Assembly: GCA_025331565.1 (NCBI GenBank) | Contig: JAFREQ010000003.1 | Span: forward strand, 13,881,001 to 13,945,000 | Direction: 5' to 3' | Length of the DNA: 64,000 bases | Source: Holacanthus passer | Taxonomy: Eukaryota > Chordata > Actinopteri > Pomacanthidae | Part shown: in pieces, positions 14,301-25,303 of the stretch | How positions within the stretch are numbered: the stretch's first letter is position 1 | Layout: each line of letters begins with the position of its first letter | The notes under the pieces: model-generated | What the model was told of the DNA's origin: nothing | The model's database searches: none | What the model saw: the letters and a program-made list of their open reading frames with translations, nothing else | Position numbers and translations under genes: made by a program

Positions 14301-17300
14301 TGTCAGCCAGGGCCTGTCGGGATTCTTTGATGAGGTCAGAAACCTGGGGCAAGAGAGGGAGTTAAATGTTGTCCGTATTCCTCTGCATATATATATATTC
14401 TTCCACTCCATGTCTCTACTTCAGTTACAACAGAAAACTACTGCATGAGTCAGGTATGATAGAATATTGATCATCTCTGTTTCAAATTAACAAACACAAT
14501 TTGCTCCCACCTCTTTTCTGTGCTTCTCGTTGCCCAGGCCGCGCTCCTTCTGCAGCCGTTCAAACTCACGCGTCACATTTATCTCTGATACCAAGGTTAA
14601 GATGCGTTTGGTCAGACCCTGGTTCATCAGTTCATCTGTAAAACGTGTCGTCAAAGCCACCAGCTCCCCACTGAGTGAGAAAACAACAGGTCAATAACTA
14701 GAACACATACGTACTAAAACAGAACTATAACATGCTCATCATGTGAATCTTCAGAAGCACCTGTTATTGCTTGATTGTCCTACTTGTAGACAGCATTATT
14801 ATGTAGTGTAAAAACACTACACGTTAGTGCTCTGCATGTAATGGGATTTGGTGATGAGACTCTCAAGAAATGCATATAGTAGCTACAATTAAACATGTGT
14901 ACATGATAACAGGCCTAATACTGTGTGTGTGTAATCAAAGATGTGTTCTAATAGTGGACATGCACTGCTTGAAGTAATGGAAAGGTACTGGTCAAGAGAG
15001 ACAATGATGGAAAAATACTGAACAGAACGAATCAAAACAAAATGATGGAAAAGTACGGCACAGCTGCGAATCAAAACAATCCCACGTGAAAAGTGTGACC
15101 TTTTGCTTATCAGTGGTGCAGGTGTGTTATCAGTGGTGAAGAATGTGGCCTTTTGTGATATCTGGCAACAGGCTCATCACTGGAAACCGCTTGAGCTACT
15201 TGACCAAGAAAGATCATGTCCTCACATAGAACATTACCAAGATGCTTATATAAGTTGTGTTTTTCCTTTACCTGGCCATACATTCGTGTCTAACTCTTAG
15301 AAAACTTGTGCCTCTCTGTTAAAGAATAAATAATATCTTCTTTTTTTTAAAAATAAGAAGTGCGTTTTTCCAGAAATAATGGTGGCTGAAAGTACCCTGA
15401 AGATAGAAAAAATAATAAGAACCTCCGGGTAAATACCGAGAGGTCTCCAACATTGGTGTCACCAGGCCAAACATGAGACACGTTTGGACAAGCCCCCAGG
15501 AGCTAAGAGTTAACAAATTTCTATTGGTGAAAGGTATATAATCTATATTCTTGTAGGTTGGACAATAGGCGTGGAAATCTACCACATATAAACGAATGCA
15601 AGTTTCATTTTAGCTCAGAGAGCTCTTGGACTGTGCCCTGTGTACACTCTGTTTGTTCTCTCCTTTGTTGTCGACAATAAAGTATTGCCACTACATCTTG
15701 AACTCCTGTTTGAAGATTTTTGAGAGCAGTTTTCCAGCAAGATTTTTAACCAAATTATTGAAGATTTTGAAGAAACTTTTGATCAATTGAACACCTTTAA
15801 AACTTGATTTTGGTCCATTGGCCTGAAACTTGGGTCCAGAAAATTACTCTACAATTACCTCAGGTCCAGGGTGAAGGTCTTGCCATGGCGTGACTGGATG
15901 AGTGTACGCAAGGAGTTGGCCACACAAAGCTTTCCATCCCAGTAGAGCAGCACAGCTACGAGACCTCGTGTCAGACCTGGAAAATGGGGCTGCTGGTGCT
16001 CACCTGGAGATGGATAAAATGTATCTTTAACACAAAATACATGTTGCCAAATTCACTAGATAACTTTCTTTTAACACTTTCTTACAATTTGTGTCTTTTT
16101 CATATGTCCACTTTACCTGCCAACAGAAGCTCCAAAGCTGCCAACTCTCCAATATCAAACAAATCACTGAGGATGAAGGCTTCTTTAAGAAGCTGCTCTG
16201 GAAGGAGCCGTGACCCCTGTTGTCCTTGGATGGCGATGCCTTCTGTGCTGGCTTTACGCACCTTCTCTCTCTGCTCTGCACTCTTTGGCTGAAAATGAGA
16301 AGTATGCGGACCTGATGTTGTTAACATTACACTCTTAGAAGACACACTGTATATCAAAAGTGTGTCTGTCTGCACCAAGGGAGCTGCAAATACTATTGCA
16401 CTATTGAAATATGAAATGTCTGGGATGCATCTCACCGGGTTCCTAAAGAGTGAGAGAAAGTGCGCTTTGTGTTTCTTCAGCTGCAGGTCTAGGAGGTGGA
16501 CACTCTCTGGCTGTCTCCTCAACACCGCCCCGTCCACTGTCTCCCACAACTCCTTCAGCGGCCCCCACAGACTGGCTCCTGGGTAGGTAAAAGGGTTTTC
16601 AAAGGTCAAATCACACATGCACATAATTGACTTGTACCAATCCTATTGTGTAATTCCTTATAACCATATTTGACACTGGTATCTCTTTCTTTATGCATTT
16701 TGTGTATCCCACATAAGATACATGTCATGACTGATCTGATAAATCCAGCCCTCATAATTGGATTCAAATTTGTTAAGAATCAAATTGTATTCTGGCAATA
16801 TCCTGCAAGTGAATCATCATTAAGGCAATTAATAGTCCTGTATAATCTGAGGTAAATGACTGACAGGATTGATGTTGGGAAGTGACTCTTTGTGATGTTG
16901 ACATTGCGAACCTCTTTTGAACCAAGTAAGAGTAATAGGTACATAACATAAATAAGTAAATAAAGTATAGATGATACTGATGTATACACACCATACAGTT
17001 TCATAAAGACTAATGAAAGACAGTCATATGATTGACAGCAAATGGTGGTACCAGTGAAATAGCCTTAATGTTACATTACTTATATTAGTCTTGAATGTAG
17101 TTGTTTTACCTTTTACGTTTGTTACTGTAGATAATGTCATAATTCAATTACACATTGTATTTATTGATTATTGTGTTTAAGATGCATAGCTGTCACTAAA
17201 CGGCATCAATCAGGTGTGTGTACAAATAAATCTGAGCAAAGTCATCAGTAAACAACTGACACTGACTCACAGGTCACTGAGGGGAGTAACGTTAGTAAAC

Positions 17301-17812
17301 CAGAGGTTAGTTGAATTTAACTGTGACACAAACTTGTCTGTGATTTCACTTTAAGCGTGTTTCAACAAACAAACATTTCTTTGGTTGTTCTATGTCAGTC
17401 TATTTCACTTTTGTTTCCAAGTAAGTGAACTCGTCTGCTGACCCATCTGACAGGTTTTGTGTCAAAGAGGTCATATTGTCCGTATTGTATATGATAACAT
17501 AGAAATGCGTTATCGTTCTGTGTAAACGTGTTTGCCCACCGGTTAACTGTTTAACCAACGTTAGCTAACAGCTAAGGTTTACTTGCAGGCTAGGCTAACG
17601 TAGCCTAGCAGCCGGAGCCTGAACTTGAATGATCCATCACCATGCGGTCATAACAAATGGCATGCAACACAACTGGGGCTAAAAAGAGAATATGTATGTG
17701 CTTATATGTGAAATACCAATTCATAGCAACTGCTAGAAATTCACGTATTTATATCACACTTAATGAAAATAGTATAGTTCATACCCGAATTTACCGCCAT
17801 CTGCGCCGCCAT
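2333..17812 (-). CDS. nup205: Nucleoporin Nup205 (inner-ring scaffold nucleoporin)
   Basis: Large alpha-solenoid scaffold of the nuclear pore inner ring (Nup93 complex; yeast Nup192 family). I traced 42 coding exons, in transcript order: 17785-17812, 16436-16578, 16117-16288, 15859-16003, 14511-14670, 14115-14343, 13853-14017, 13548-13723, 13286-13402, 13047-13184, 12731-12881, 12416-12621, 12030-12212, 11454-11495, 10856-11065, 10513-10750, 10221-10410, 9879-9999, 9344-9434, 9074-9238, 8834-8958, 8528-8642, 8197-8346, 7853-7927, 7537-7694, 7346-7426, 6893-7084, 6440-6641, 6232-6330, 5965-6113, 5574-5765, 5362-5483, 5122-5254, 4649-4775, 4442-4515, 4192-4320, 3839-3965, 3442-3614, 3126-3255, 2809-2937, 2629-2705, 2333-2485. 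They sum to 5982 bases, or 1993 aa against about 2012 in human. Conserved blocks include GHEISR/MLALAVLDRI, PMDRYRQILLP and the C-terminal QALVRRIRGLL. A segment present in human after the VLTEQKQ-type stretch is shorter here. The start at 17812 is followed by a second in-frame Met at codon 5, just before the conserved AVNS. The gene is head to head with agk. Confidence 0.97.
11710..11862. mobile_element. hAT-type MITE in nup205 intron 13
   Basis: A 153-base element begins TAGGGCTGC and ends GCAGCCCTA, a perfect 9-bp terminal inverted repeat, with an AT-rich interior and no ORF. It is flanked by TCTGATAT (11702-11709) and TCTGACAT (11863-11870), an 8-bp target duplication with one mismatch, as expected for hAT transposition. 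The inner end 'GGGCTGCATGATATT' resembles a MITE family I associate with many fish genomes. It lies deep in an intron and has no visible effect on splicing. Confidence 0.8.
15090..15840 (+). mobile_element. LTR-like insertion in nup205 intron 4
   Basis: Intron 4 is unusually long (about 1.2 kb), and its second half looks like retroelement LTR sequence on the plus strand, antisense to nup205. One module has TATATAAG (15247-15254) and AATAAA (15325-15330). A second has TATA-like sequences near 15533 and 15585, a CT-rich GT-rich stretch, AATAAA (15676-15681) and a U5-like tail ending near 15735. There is no gag/pol coding sequence, so it would be one or two solo LTR remnants. The outer boundaries and any target duplication are not resolved; treat the span as approximate. 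Confidence 0.45.
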
Positions 17813-18396
17813 GATACGCTCGGAAAATTGGACAGAAGCTTCCGAGCTTGTGCCGGTCTGAAATTTAAAATGAGCAAATCTCTAAACAAGCATTGGTAAC
17901 ATTTGCTCAATAAAAAAATCATCCGTTCTAATTTAATGTATGCACTTGTTCATTAAATGGGTAAGATATTTTAAACATTGCCGTAATTCTATATAATCTC
18001 TTCAGGCGAGGTCCTCGGACCGGTGGAGCCGTCTAAATGGGAATTGTAGTTCACCAGGGCAGATTAACTCCAGAAGTAATTAAATTGCTTTTTTAAATGA
18101 ATTTCATGTTGATTTGAGCTTCATTTTTACAAAACATTTTCTATTTTAAATATTATTTTTATGAAACTTTCATAAAACAACATTTGTGTTGCGCTGAACA
18201 CACCACAGGTAGCAGCAACATTGGTTCCGCCTGTGTTGGTCCGTGCTGTTTTGATGTTACACCAAGATGTCCACGTTCGTCTGACAGATAGGGACCAGTG
18301 ACCGCTGAGATGGAAATGTGTCTTTCTTGATTGTAAAAGTCCGTAAATGTTGCAGTGCATTGGAATAGAGGGTTTAGGGACATTTTAATCAAAAGC
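17813..18396. promoter_or_regulatory. Bidirectional promoter between nup205 and agk
   Basis: The two start codons are 584 bases apart on opposite strands. GGGAATTGTAGT at 18039-18050 is the reverse complement of ACTACAATTCCC, the core of the ZNF143/THAP11 element typical of divergent housekeeping promoters. The nup205 start region contains two ATGGCGG-type sequences that match the YY1 core often found at or just after transcription starts. The activity is inferred from layout and motifs only. Confidence 0.6.
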
Positions 18397-21252
18397 ATGG
18401 CTCGGGTTGTGAAAGTGTTCCGGACTCTGCGGAATCACTGGAAGAAGACCACATTTGCAGTTTGTGTCCTGTCTTATGGGAGCCACTGGCTTTATGGGAA
18501 ACACTGGTGAGCATCTCAGGTTATTGTATTTCCACGGATTCTAGATCTGTTCCTGTGTCTTACATGCTGTGTCTTGTATCTCATCAGTGATAATGTTCTG
18601 CGGAGAGAGGCTTGTCAAGTGGCCCGAGTAAGACATCACTTATTTCTGCACATACATTGTCAGCTAAAGACATCATGTAAACCAGCCTCCTTCATGTGCC
18701 AGTCTTAATCATCATCATAATCTCTGTTAGGAATTTGGGCGTCAACAGATAGCACCACAGGAGCAGCTGAAGAAAGCAACGGTGATCTTGAACCCTGCAG
18801 CTTCTGGGGGGTAAGAAGGCAGAAATCTCAAAATCTCTAAATCTTTCACTGGCACTTTTGTCCTGACTTCAGACACGAGTTAGAACCAGTCAGAATATTT
18901 CCAACTTCCTGTCTCAATCTTCCCCAGGAAAGCCAACAACCTGTTTGAAAAGAATGCGGCTCCTATCTTACACCTGGCTGGTGTGGAGGTTACAATAGTA
19001 AAGGTATAATTAACTCTTTTCCCCTTGGAATCCATCTGTGCTATTAGTGGCTATACTAAGGATCCCATTGGGTGACACCATGATCATATGTTTTTGTCCC
19101 TCTACAGACAGATTATGAAGGCCAGGCTAAAAAACTAATGGAGCTCATGGAACACACAGACATGCTGATTGTGGCTGGAGGTGATGGCACCTTGCAGGAA
19201 GTCATCACAGGTTTACTGCGTCGGCCAGATCAAGTAGGTGTCACACAGTCAGCAGGTTTTTACAGCAAAACCAGAATGAGGATGACTTAACCTAAACTTT
19301 TCTTTTAATGATGTCACTGATGGATGTTTTATGGCTTCAGGACACAATCAGTAAAACACCGATTGGATTCATTCCACTGGGCTCTCACAATTCCCTGAGT
19401 CCAAGTCTTCATTTCCTCAGTGACAACAAGGTCAAGTAAGTATCTCATCAGTATCAAGCCCAAAGACCAACATTTTGTTATCACAAAATCCCATGATAAA
19501 CTGTATAGTGGATGTGTGTCACTGAGTAAATATGTGTGTCTTTCAGAGACATCACATCAGCAACACTGTCCATTCTGAAGGGAGAAACTGTTCCTTTGGA
19601 TGTGCTACAAATCAAAGTAAGAAACTAAGTTATGAACTTAGTGTTTGTGTCTGCTTGAATGCAGATAATTGTGTCAGTAATTTAATAATAATTATGTCAG
19701 TATTTGTTTTCAGGTCCATTTCATATAAGAATTTAGTTTTGAAACAATTTGAATTATTTTTAATCAAATAATAATTTCTCATGAAACATTATTGTTTGTT
19801 TTTGCAGTGCAGTGAGATATTATGTGTCAGTACTTTGACATGAAATTCAATTTCTGTGCATTTCTAGGGGGAGAAAGAGCAGCCAGTTTTCGCTCTGATG
19901 GGACTACGTTGGGGTGCGTTTAGAGATGTGGCTGCAACAATCAGCAAGTAAGATCACACTCAGACTGGTTGCTGAGATTATAATCCTGGGTAAACTGTGA
20001 TATAATTCCCCATACAAAAGAGTAATTAGCCATATTTCCCCATAGATATTGGTACCTTGGACCACTGAAGACAAATGCAGCGCACTGGTTTAGTACTCTT
20101 CGGGTAAAGCTATATTTAAGCACATCATTATCTCATTGAATAAGAAGTCTGTAACATACAATAGACGTCATTAGGCAATCCTGTATTTCATATCTCCCTC
20201 TGAAAAATCTCTCAGGAGTGGCCCCTGGTCCGGGATGTCTCACTGTCCTACTCAGCTCCCAGCCTTCGGCCCCCGGACCTGCCCTCTCAGAAGCCCATCA
20301 GACCCAGCTTGTTCTACCGCATCGCCCGCAGGCTGAAAAACTACTGGAACCCTCCTGTTGAAGGTAGTGTCCGTTACTGTATTGACACTTGGATCACAGC
20401 ATGGCAACATGACACTAGATCCCCACAGTAAAATATTGTGAGTCATTCTGAGTATTTTGGTGTGTTTGTTTGCTCAGAACCTCCAAAAGTGGAAGAGCCA
20501 GAAGAGTGGAAAGATCAACAGCTGTTGACATTAGAGCTCTTTATTCAAACACACAACAAAAACCCAGTGGAGAGGGTCAGTCAAAAAATATTTGTGTTTA
20601 TAAAACCCTGTACCAGTTCTCATAAAGTCCTGAGCACTTAAATGCTGACATGATCTGGCTTTTATATTTTTTTCTGTTTGTTTGGACTTGCAGCGCATAA
20701 ATGACTCCCTGATGATCTGTGCAGAACCGGACGACTTCACTGTGGGCGAGTTCATCACTGTCGGGTTAGTAGTTTCAGTTTTTTATTAGTCTGCTCCAAA
20801 CAGAAAACACTCTCGAGGCCAATACACAGTATATGACAGTTCATGTTTATGTATATTGAAGTAAAAGAATGTAAATGTTCTTCATTCTAGAAATAAAAAA
20901 GAAGAGGACCCCACTGTATTCACTAAAAACTCCACTAAACTGGAAGCCAGTGCTTGCCGACTGCAGCTGCCAGAGGTCAGAAACCCTTTTAAGTGACGAA
21001 AATTCATTGTGTCACATCACAGCAAAACTATTTTACAATTGTGCTAATACTAGTCGATTTACATTCCAAAGCTCAGTGTATTAGTTTTTGTCTTTGTTTT
21101 GTGTCCTGACCCCTCAGGGTGCTGGTGGGTTCTACAACATCGATAACGAGGAATATGAGGCCATGCCTGTGGAGGTAAGGCTGTTGCCAAGGAAACTACG
21201 CTTCTTCATCAGTGCAGAGCGCCGAGAGCAGCTCCTCTCACAGATACAGTGA
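18397..21252 (+). CDS. agk: Acylglycerol kinase, mitochondrial
   Basis: Phosphorylates monoacylglycerol and diacylglycerol to lysophosphatidic and phosphatidic acid. It is also a subunit of the TIM22 carrier translocase at the inner membrane in human. Fourteen exons: 18397-18506, 18588-18627, 18731-18810, 18928-19003, 19108-19233, 19341-19435, 19547-19616, 19868-19947, 20046-20103, 20216-20363, 20478-20575, 20694-20764, 20891-20975, 21118-21252. The sum is 1272 bases, or 423 aa (human 422). The diacylglycerol-kinase catalytic loop GGDGTLQE is at residues 126-133, with the glycine at 126 as in human. The N-terminal TFAVCVLSYGSHWLYG is the hydrophobic import/anchor segment. PIGFIPLG and the C-terminal GAGGFYNIDNEEYEAMPVE are conserved. 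A variant ATTAAA at 21431 and AATAAA at 22501 and 22631 are candidate poly(A) signals. Confidence 0.97.
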
Positions 21253-22890
21253 GGGGAAAAAAAACATCAAACCAGGGGAAGATAAGAACAGCAAGACGAA
21301 AACTGAACTCAAGAGAAACGCAGAATCTGATGCCATGAAGCTCTGAGGTCATTTTGCAAACGGAATGTCTGATTTGCAGCAGTTTAAAATGATCCTGAAG
21401 TAATATTGGTCTGTTTTACGACATAGAAACATTAAACATATTACATGTCTTTGTATGTGAAAGGACCAAGGCTTTGTTTTTTAAAGCCAGTAATCCATGC
21501 ACAGGTTGTCTTACAAATGGACTTTATGTTTACTGAATGGTTTACTATTGCAATCGCATTTGAACTTGGTCAATAGAAATAATATCTGTCCAATACAACA
21601 CTGTTTTTATACCAGCTTGATATTCAGTATGGAAGCATTTAACAGATGATTCAGATAAGGAGCTGCAGGCATTTGTTGGAGGGCTGGCTGTAGCTACTGG
21701 AGCTCAGAGGTGTATGCACAGTTTGGAGGTATATAGATGAATATGGAAGAATACAGGGATGCTGCAGCATTCTGAACGTGTTGCAAATGATCCAAGAGCT
21801 TGGACCAGGAGTTTGGCAGACTCCCTGGTGAGACTGAGTCTGATCTGACAGATGGTGTAGACAGCAAATCTGCAGGATTAAGCAAGTGGCTGCATTGCGG
21901 GCCTCTTATCATATTTGGTTATTCAGGAAAACACAAAAGGAAGCTTTTGCTTGTATGTTGGTCGTGTTAACGGGGGTGGGAAAGTGCTACTTTGTGCTTC
22001 TACTCCACTACATTTTAGAGGGAAATATTGTAGTTTTCTCCACTACATTTCACAGCTTTAGCTATTGTGTATATTAAGAGATCGACTTCATTTCAGCTTG
22101 AACTTATGTGAATATGGCAAATTTTAAGAGGGGTAACCCAGCGATTTAGTATTGCACTTCCACATAGTAAGGGGATTCCCAAGAGACAGACACAACAAAA
22201 GAATGGTCCGAATCGGAACAGCAGTGGCCAAGATATCCTGAATTTAAGTCCCTAACATGAGTCAAACTCTGAAGGTGCTTGATCCTTCATTTCCCAAAGT
22301 ACAACTGGGTAGCAGCTTTCATTTGACCCTACTTGCCTTCCTTAATGGGCACTTCCTTCAAACCTCTCACTTCCAATTTGCAACACAGGCGTTTCTTCAA
22401 AACTTTAAGTCTCAAGCACAAGACCTTGGTGAGCTCCCTTCAGAGACACAAGACTTTACGCACTTGTTTTCAGGGCTGAGTAGTACTCCTCATAGAGTAC
22501 AATAAACTGAACTTCATTTGTAAAATCAGTCCCTCATAGTTCCTCTTTAAACTATCAGCATATAAAGAGTCTTGGCTCTACCTCAACCAATTACAATGGT
22601 TAAAGGCTGCTTATATGTGAAAGCTTGCATAATAAAGATTAAATAATAAAATATATAATACAACACTTGGGGGAATTTTTCTGCATAACTACTTCCACTT
22701 TTTGCTGAGAGAAGATGTCTTTGTGTACAAATCATCCTGAAAGTTATTTTGTGTCTTGGAAAGCAATGAAAGCAGTGAGGGAGAGGGAAGAGAGAGGTGG
22801 AGGTAGAGTAGGATTATGAAAGAAATGGAGGAAAAGAGTCACGCAGGGTATAAAGCAAAGGATTAGATAACTCTTCAACTGTATCAATGT
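21253..22890. other. agk 3' UTR and agk/dennd11 tail-to-tail gap
   Basis: Non-coding. Plus-strand poly(A) candidates are ATTAAA at 21431-21436, AATAAA at 22501-22506 and AATAAA at 22631-22636; which one agk uses cannot be told from sequence. One fish dispersed-repeat fragment lies at about 21975-22065. No other gene is seen. Confidence 0.6.
21975..22065. repeat. Fish dispersed repeat fragment ('ctccactacattt' type)
   Basis: The phrase CTACTCCACTACATTT occurs, followed about 40 bases later by CTCCACTACATTTCACAGC. This doublet around GAGGGAAATATTGTA recalls a short interspersed repeat I have seen often in teleost sequence. I have not verified the family name. No ends or target duplication are visible. 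Confidence 0.5.
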
Positions 22891-25303
22891 TTTATTGTTT
22901 TACAATGGCAGGAGATTGAAACTAACAGTTGCTCATGCTATTGAGTTCATGTGTACATTTACTGACATCTCTTACAGTGTTTCACATTAGTAAAGGTGAA
23001 GACTTATTTGTTATTCAGTGAATACCCTTGATTTACATTACAATCAGAAGGAAAAACACTACTTGGATGTGTTGCTGCATGTGTGCAATACTTTTGCTGT
23101 CTTTGACATTCAGTAGTGTGACACGCTGTACAAATGACTGATTTAGCTAATGCTGGTACACGTCTGTGAACGGGTTCCACAAAGAAGGCATTTTATACAG
23201 TGGTGTGTTTTGTACATTCCCTTTTACATTTAACATACACCTGTAAAGCAAACACCGTCGGAGGCAAGAGTGTACGTCTGCTGACAGGTAACTAGACCGG
23301 TCAGAGTCAACAGGCTTCGCTGGAGACAGTAACGTCATTCAGTAGTGCCAAGGTCAATGCACTTAATCTTTCAGCAAATACTGTTGACACAGAAACAAGT
23401 CGGTCACTTTGCTGCAGGAAGTTTGAGAAAATCACATTTCGTTAAGGCCTCATTTAAACAACAAAGCTTAAGTGCCCTTCTCATTCAAATACAATACTTA
23501 GTGCACTTTTTTTTTTTAACCAACCCAGAAGATATCTTTTGGGGGGGGGGGTCAAGTCAAAACAGTACGATCAGCAGTTCTTAACCTGGGAGTGAGCCCC
23601 TGAAAGATCCTTTCTGGAATATAGTAATTAAAAATAAAATTAAAAAGGAAGGTGTTTTAGCTTGTGGGGGCATGAAAAGGAGAACCACTACTCCGAATGT
23701 ATGCAACAGCCTCATGTGTTCCAACATGGAACAAATTATCATTCTGATTGGCAACATGATGGATAAACTGAACCAGTCTGCCAGGGAAATTCAAAAGACA
23801 CAGTTGGCCCATCTCTAGAGCTGGATTCACTCAATGGGACTGTGATGAAAAGGCCGAGAGAAACCCTCAGCTGGAACAGACCCTGTGAATCTGCCCATAG
23901 AGGAGGAGTTAAAGCTTCTGCTCAGCCCTCACTGTGACCGACACCACATCTCCTACAAACTACAAAGAGATCTTTGTCAAGGACCCAGACAAGCAGAGAG
24001 GCTCTCTTTGAAGCGGATCAACAAGTAATCTACAAACAGCTCCATCGAGGACTCTTCATTCAACGGGATCATAGAAGATATATTAGCTTCTACTGATGAA
24101 CCCGCCTCTGGTTTGAGTAAAAATACAGTAAAACACACACACACAAAGCCCCTCCACTTCACAACCACTTGCTGGCTCAGACTGGAAGTCATAAACATAG
24201 CATTAAAAAAAAAAAAAAAGAAATGGTACAGTTAAGCATGATCACCGTGTGCATCAGGAAATAGTCCAGTGGTGGACATGGTGCAGCATTCATGTTAAGT
24301 TAGTGTTATAGAGTCACATTCATTGACGTATGAAGGTAGAACATTTAACATGATCAAACAGAGAGACACATTATCAGATCTACCTCGTGTTGAAGGTGCA
24401 TAAAGGTGAAAAAAGTATTAAACAGCATTTCCCTTCTCCTTCTGTGTGTCAGCTTCATAATAATGGACCACCCGCGTTACAAAAAGGGGATGTCACTCAT
24501 TCACATATTCCGGCTCGCTGCTCATTTTCATCTGTGAAAGAAGTAGTTAAAAAAAACAAGCAGATACACGAAGAAGGCCGACAGTTTCAACTAACACACA
24601 GACTCCTATTGCTTCCTTTTTGAAAGGCGAATAAAGTGGTACTAATTTCCAAAGCAGTTCATCAGAACAAGAAACATGATCATCCAAGTATGATATTGTT
24701 TGAATTCGTAGCATGTCATCATATAAAATGTATTTAAAGCACACAGATTGATATCCAGCAGTAAAAACTGGCCCACGTAATGGGAATCTTTTCTTCAGAC
24801 AAACTGGTAGGTGGACACCAAAGCTGCAGGAGTGTGAATGTTTCGGGGACTTCTTCACTGTGATGGGTGCAGAAGGGGAACGACCAATCATCCTGCTGTG
24901 ATGACCGGACCCGATCAAGACTTCTATACTTTTATCCAGTGCTTCAGTCAGGGCCACGTAGGCTGGAATCAAAGTCAAACAAGAACACGCAAATATTTCG
25001 GATAAAAACCATAACATGACATAAGGTGTGAATGGCTATCAGAGCTTGCTGCTGCCAAGAGTCGCTGTCTGCTAGCCGCTGTGGACCAGTGCACAAAGTG
25101 TCCTCATCATCCACGCTGGTTGGAAACAGTCTCCACAGGTCAGATGAGACACACACAGAGGGAAAACAAACACCCAGGTGGGGACAGCAGGAAACAGATG
25201 AAAGTCCCAGGGTGGAGGCAGTGTCTTCAGTGTCTTAGTGTGTGTGAGCCTTGAAGGCACAAATATCCAGTGGTGTTCCAAGTTTCCCCGACCGAGGGGG
25301 TCC
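22891..25303 (-). other. dennd11: dennd11 3' UTR
   Basis: The first clear minus-strand AATAAA (TTTATT at 22891-22896) is 2.4 kb past the dennd11 stop. If used, it gives a long 3' UTR. The stretch contains an 11-base G run (23541-23551), a T run near 23508, an AC repeat near 24130 and an A run near 24205, with no convincing ORF. Confidence 0.5.
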
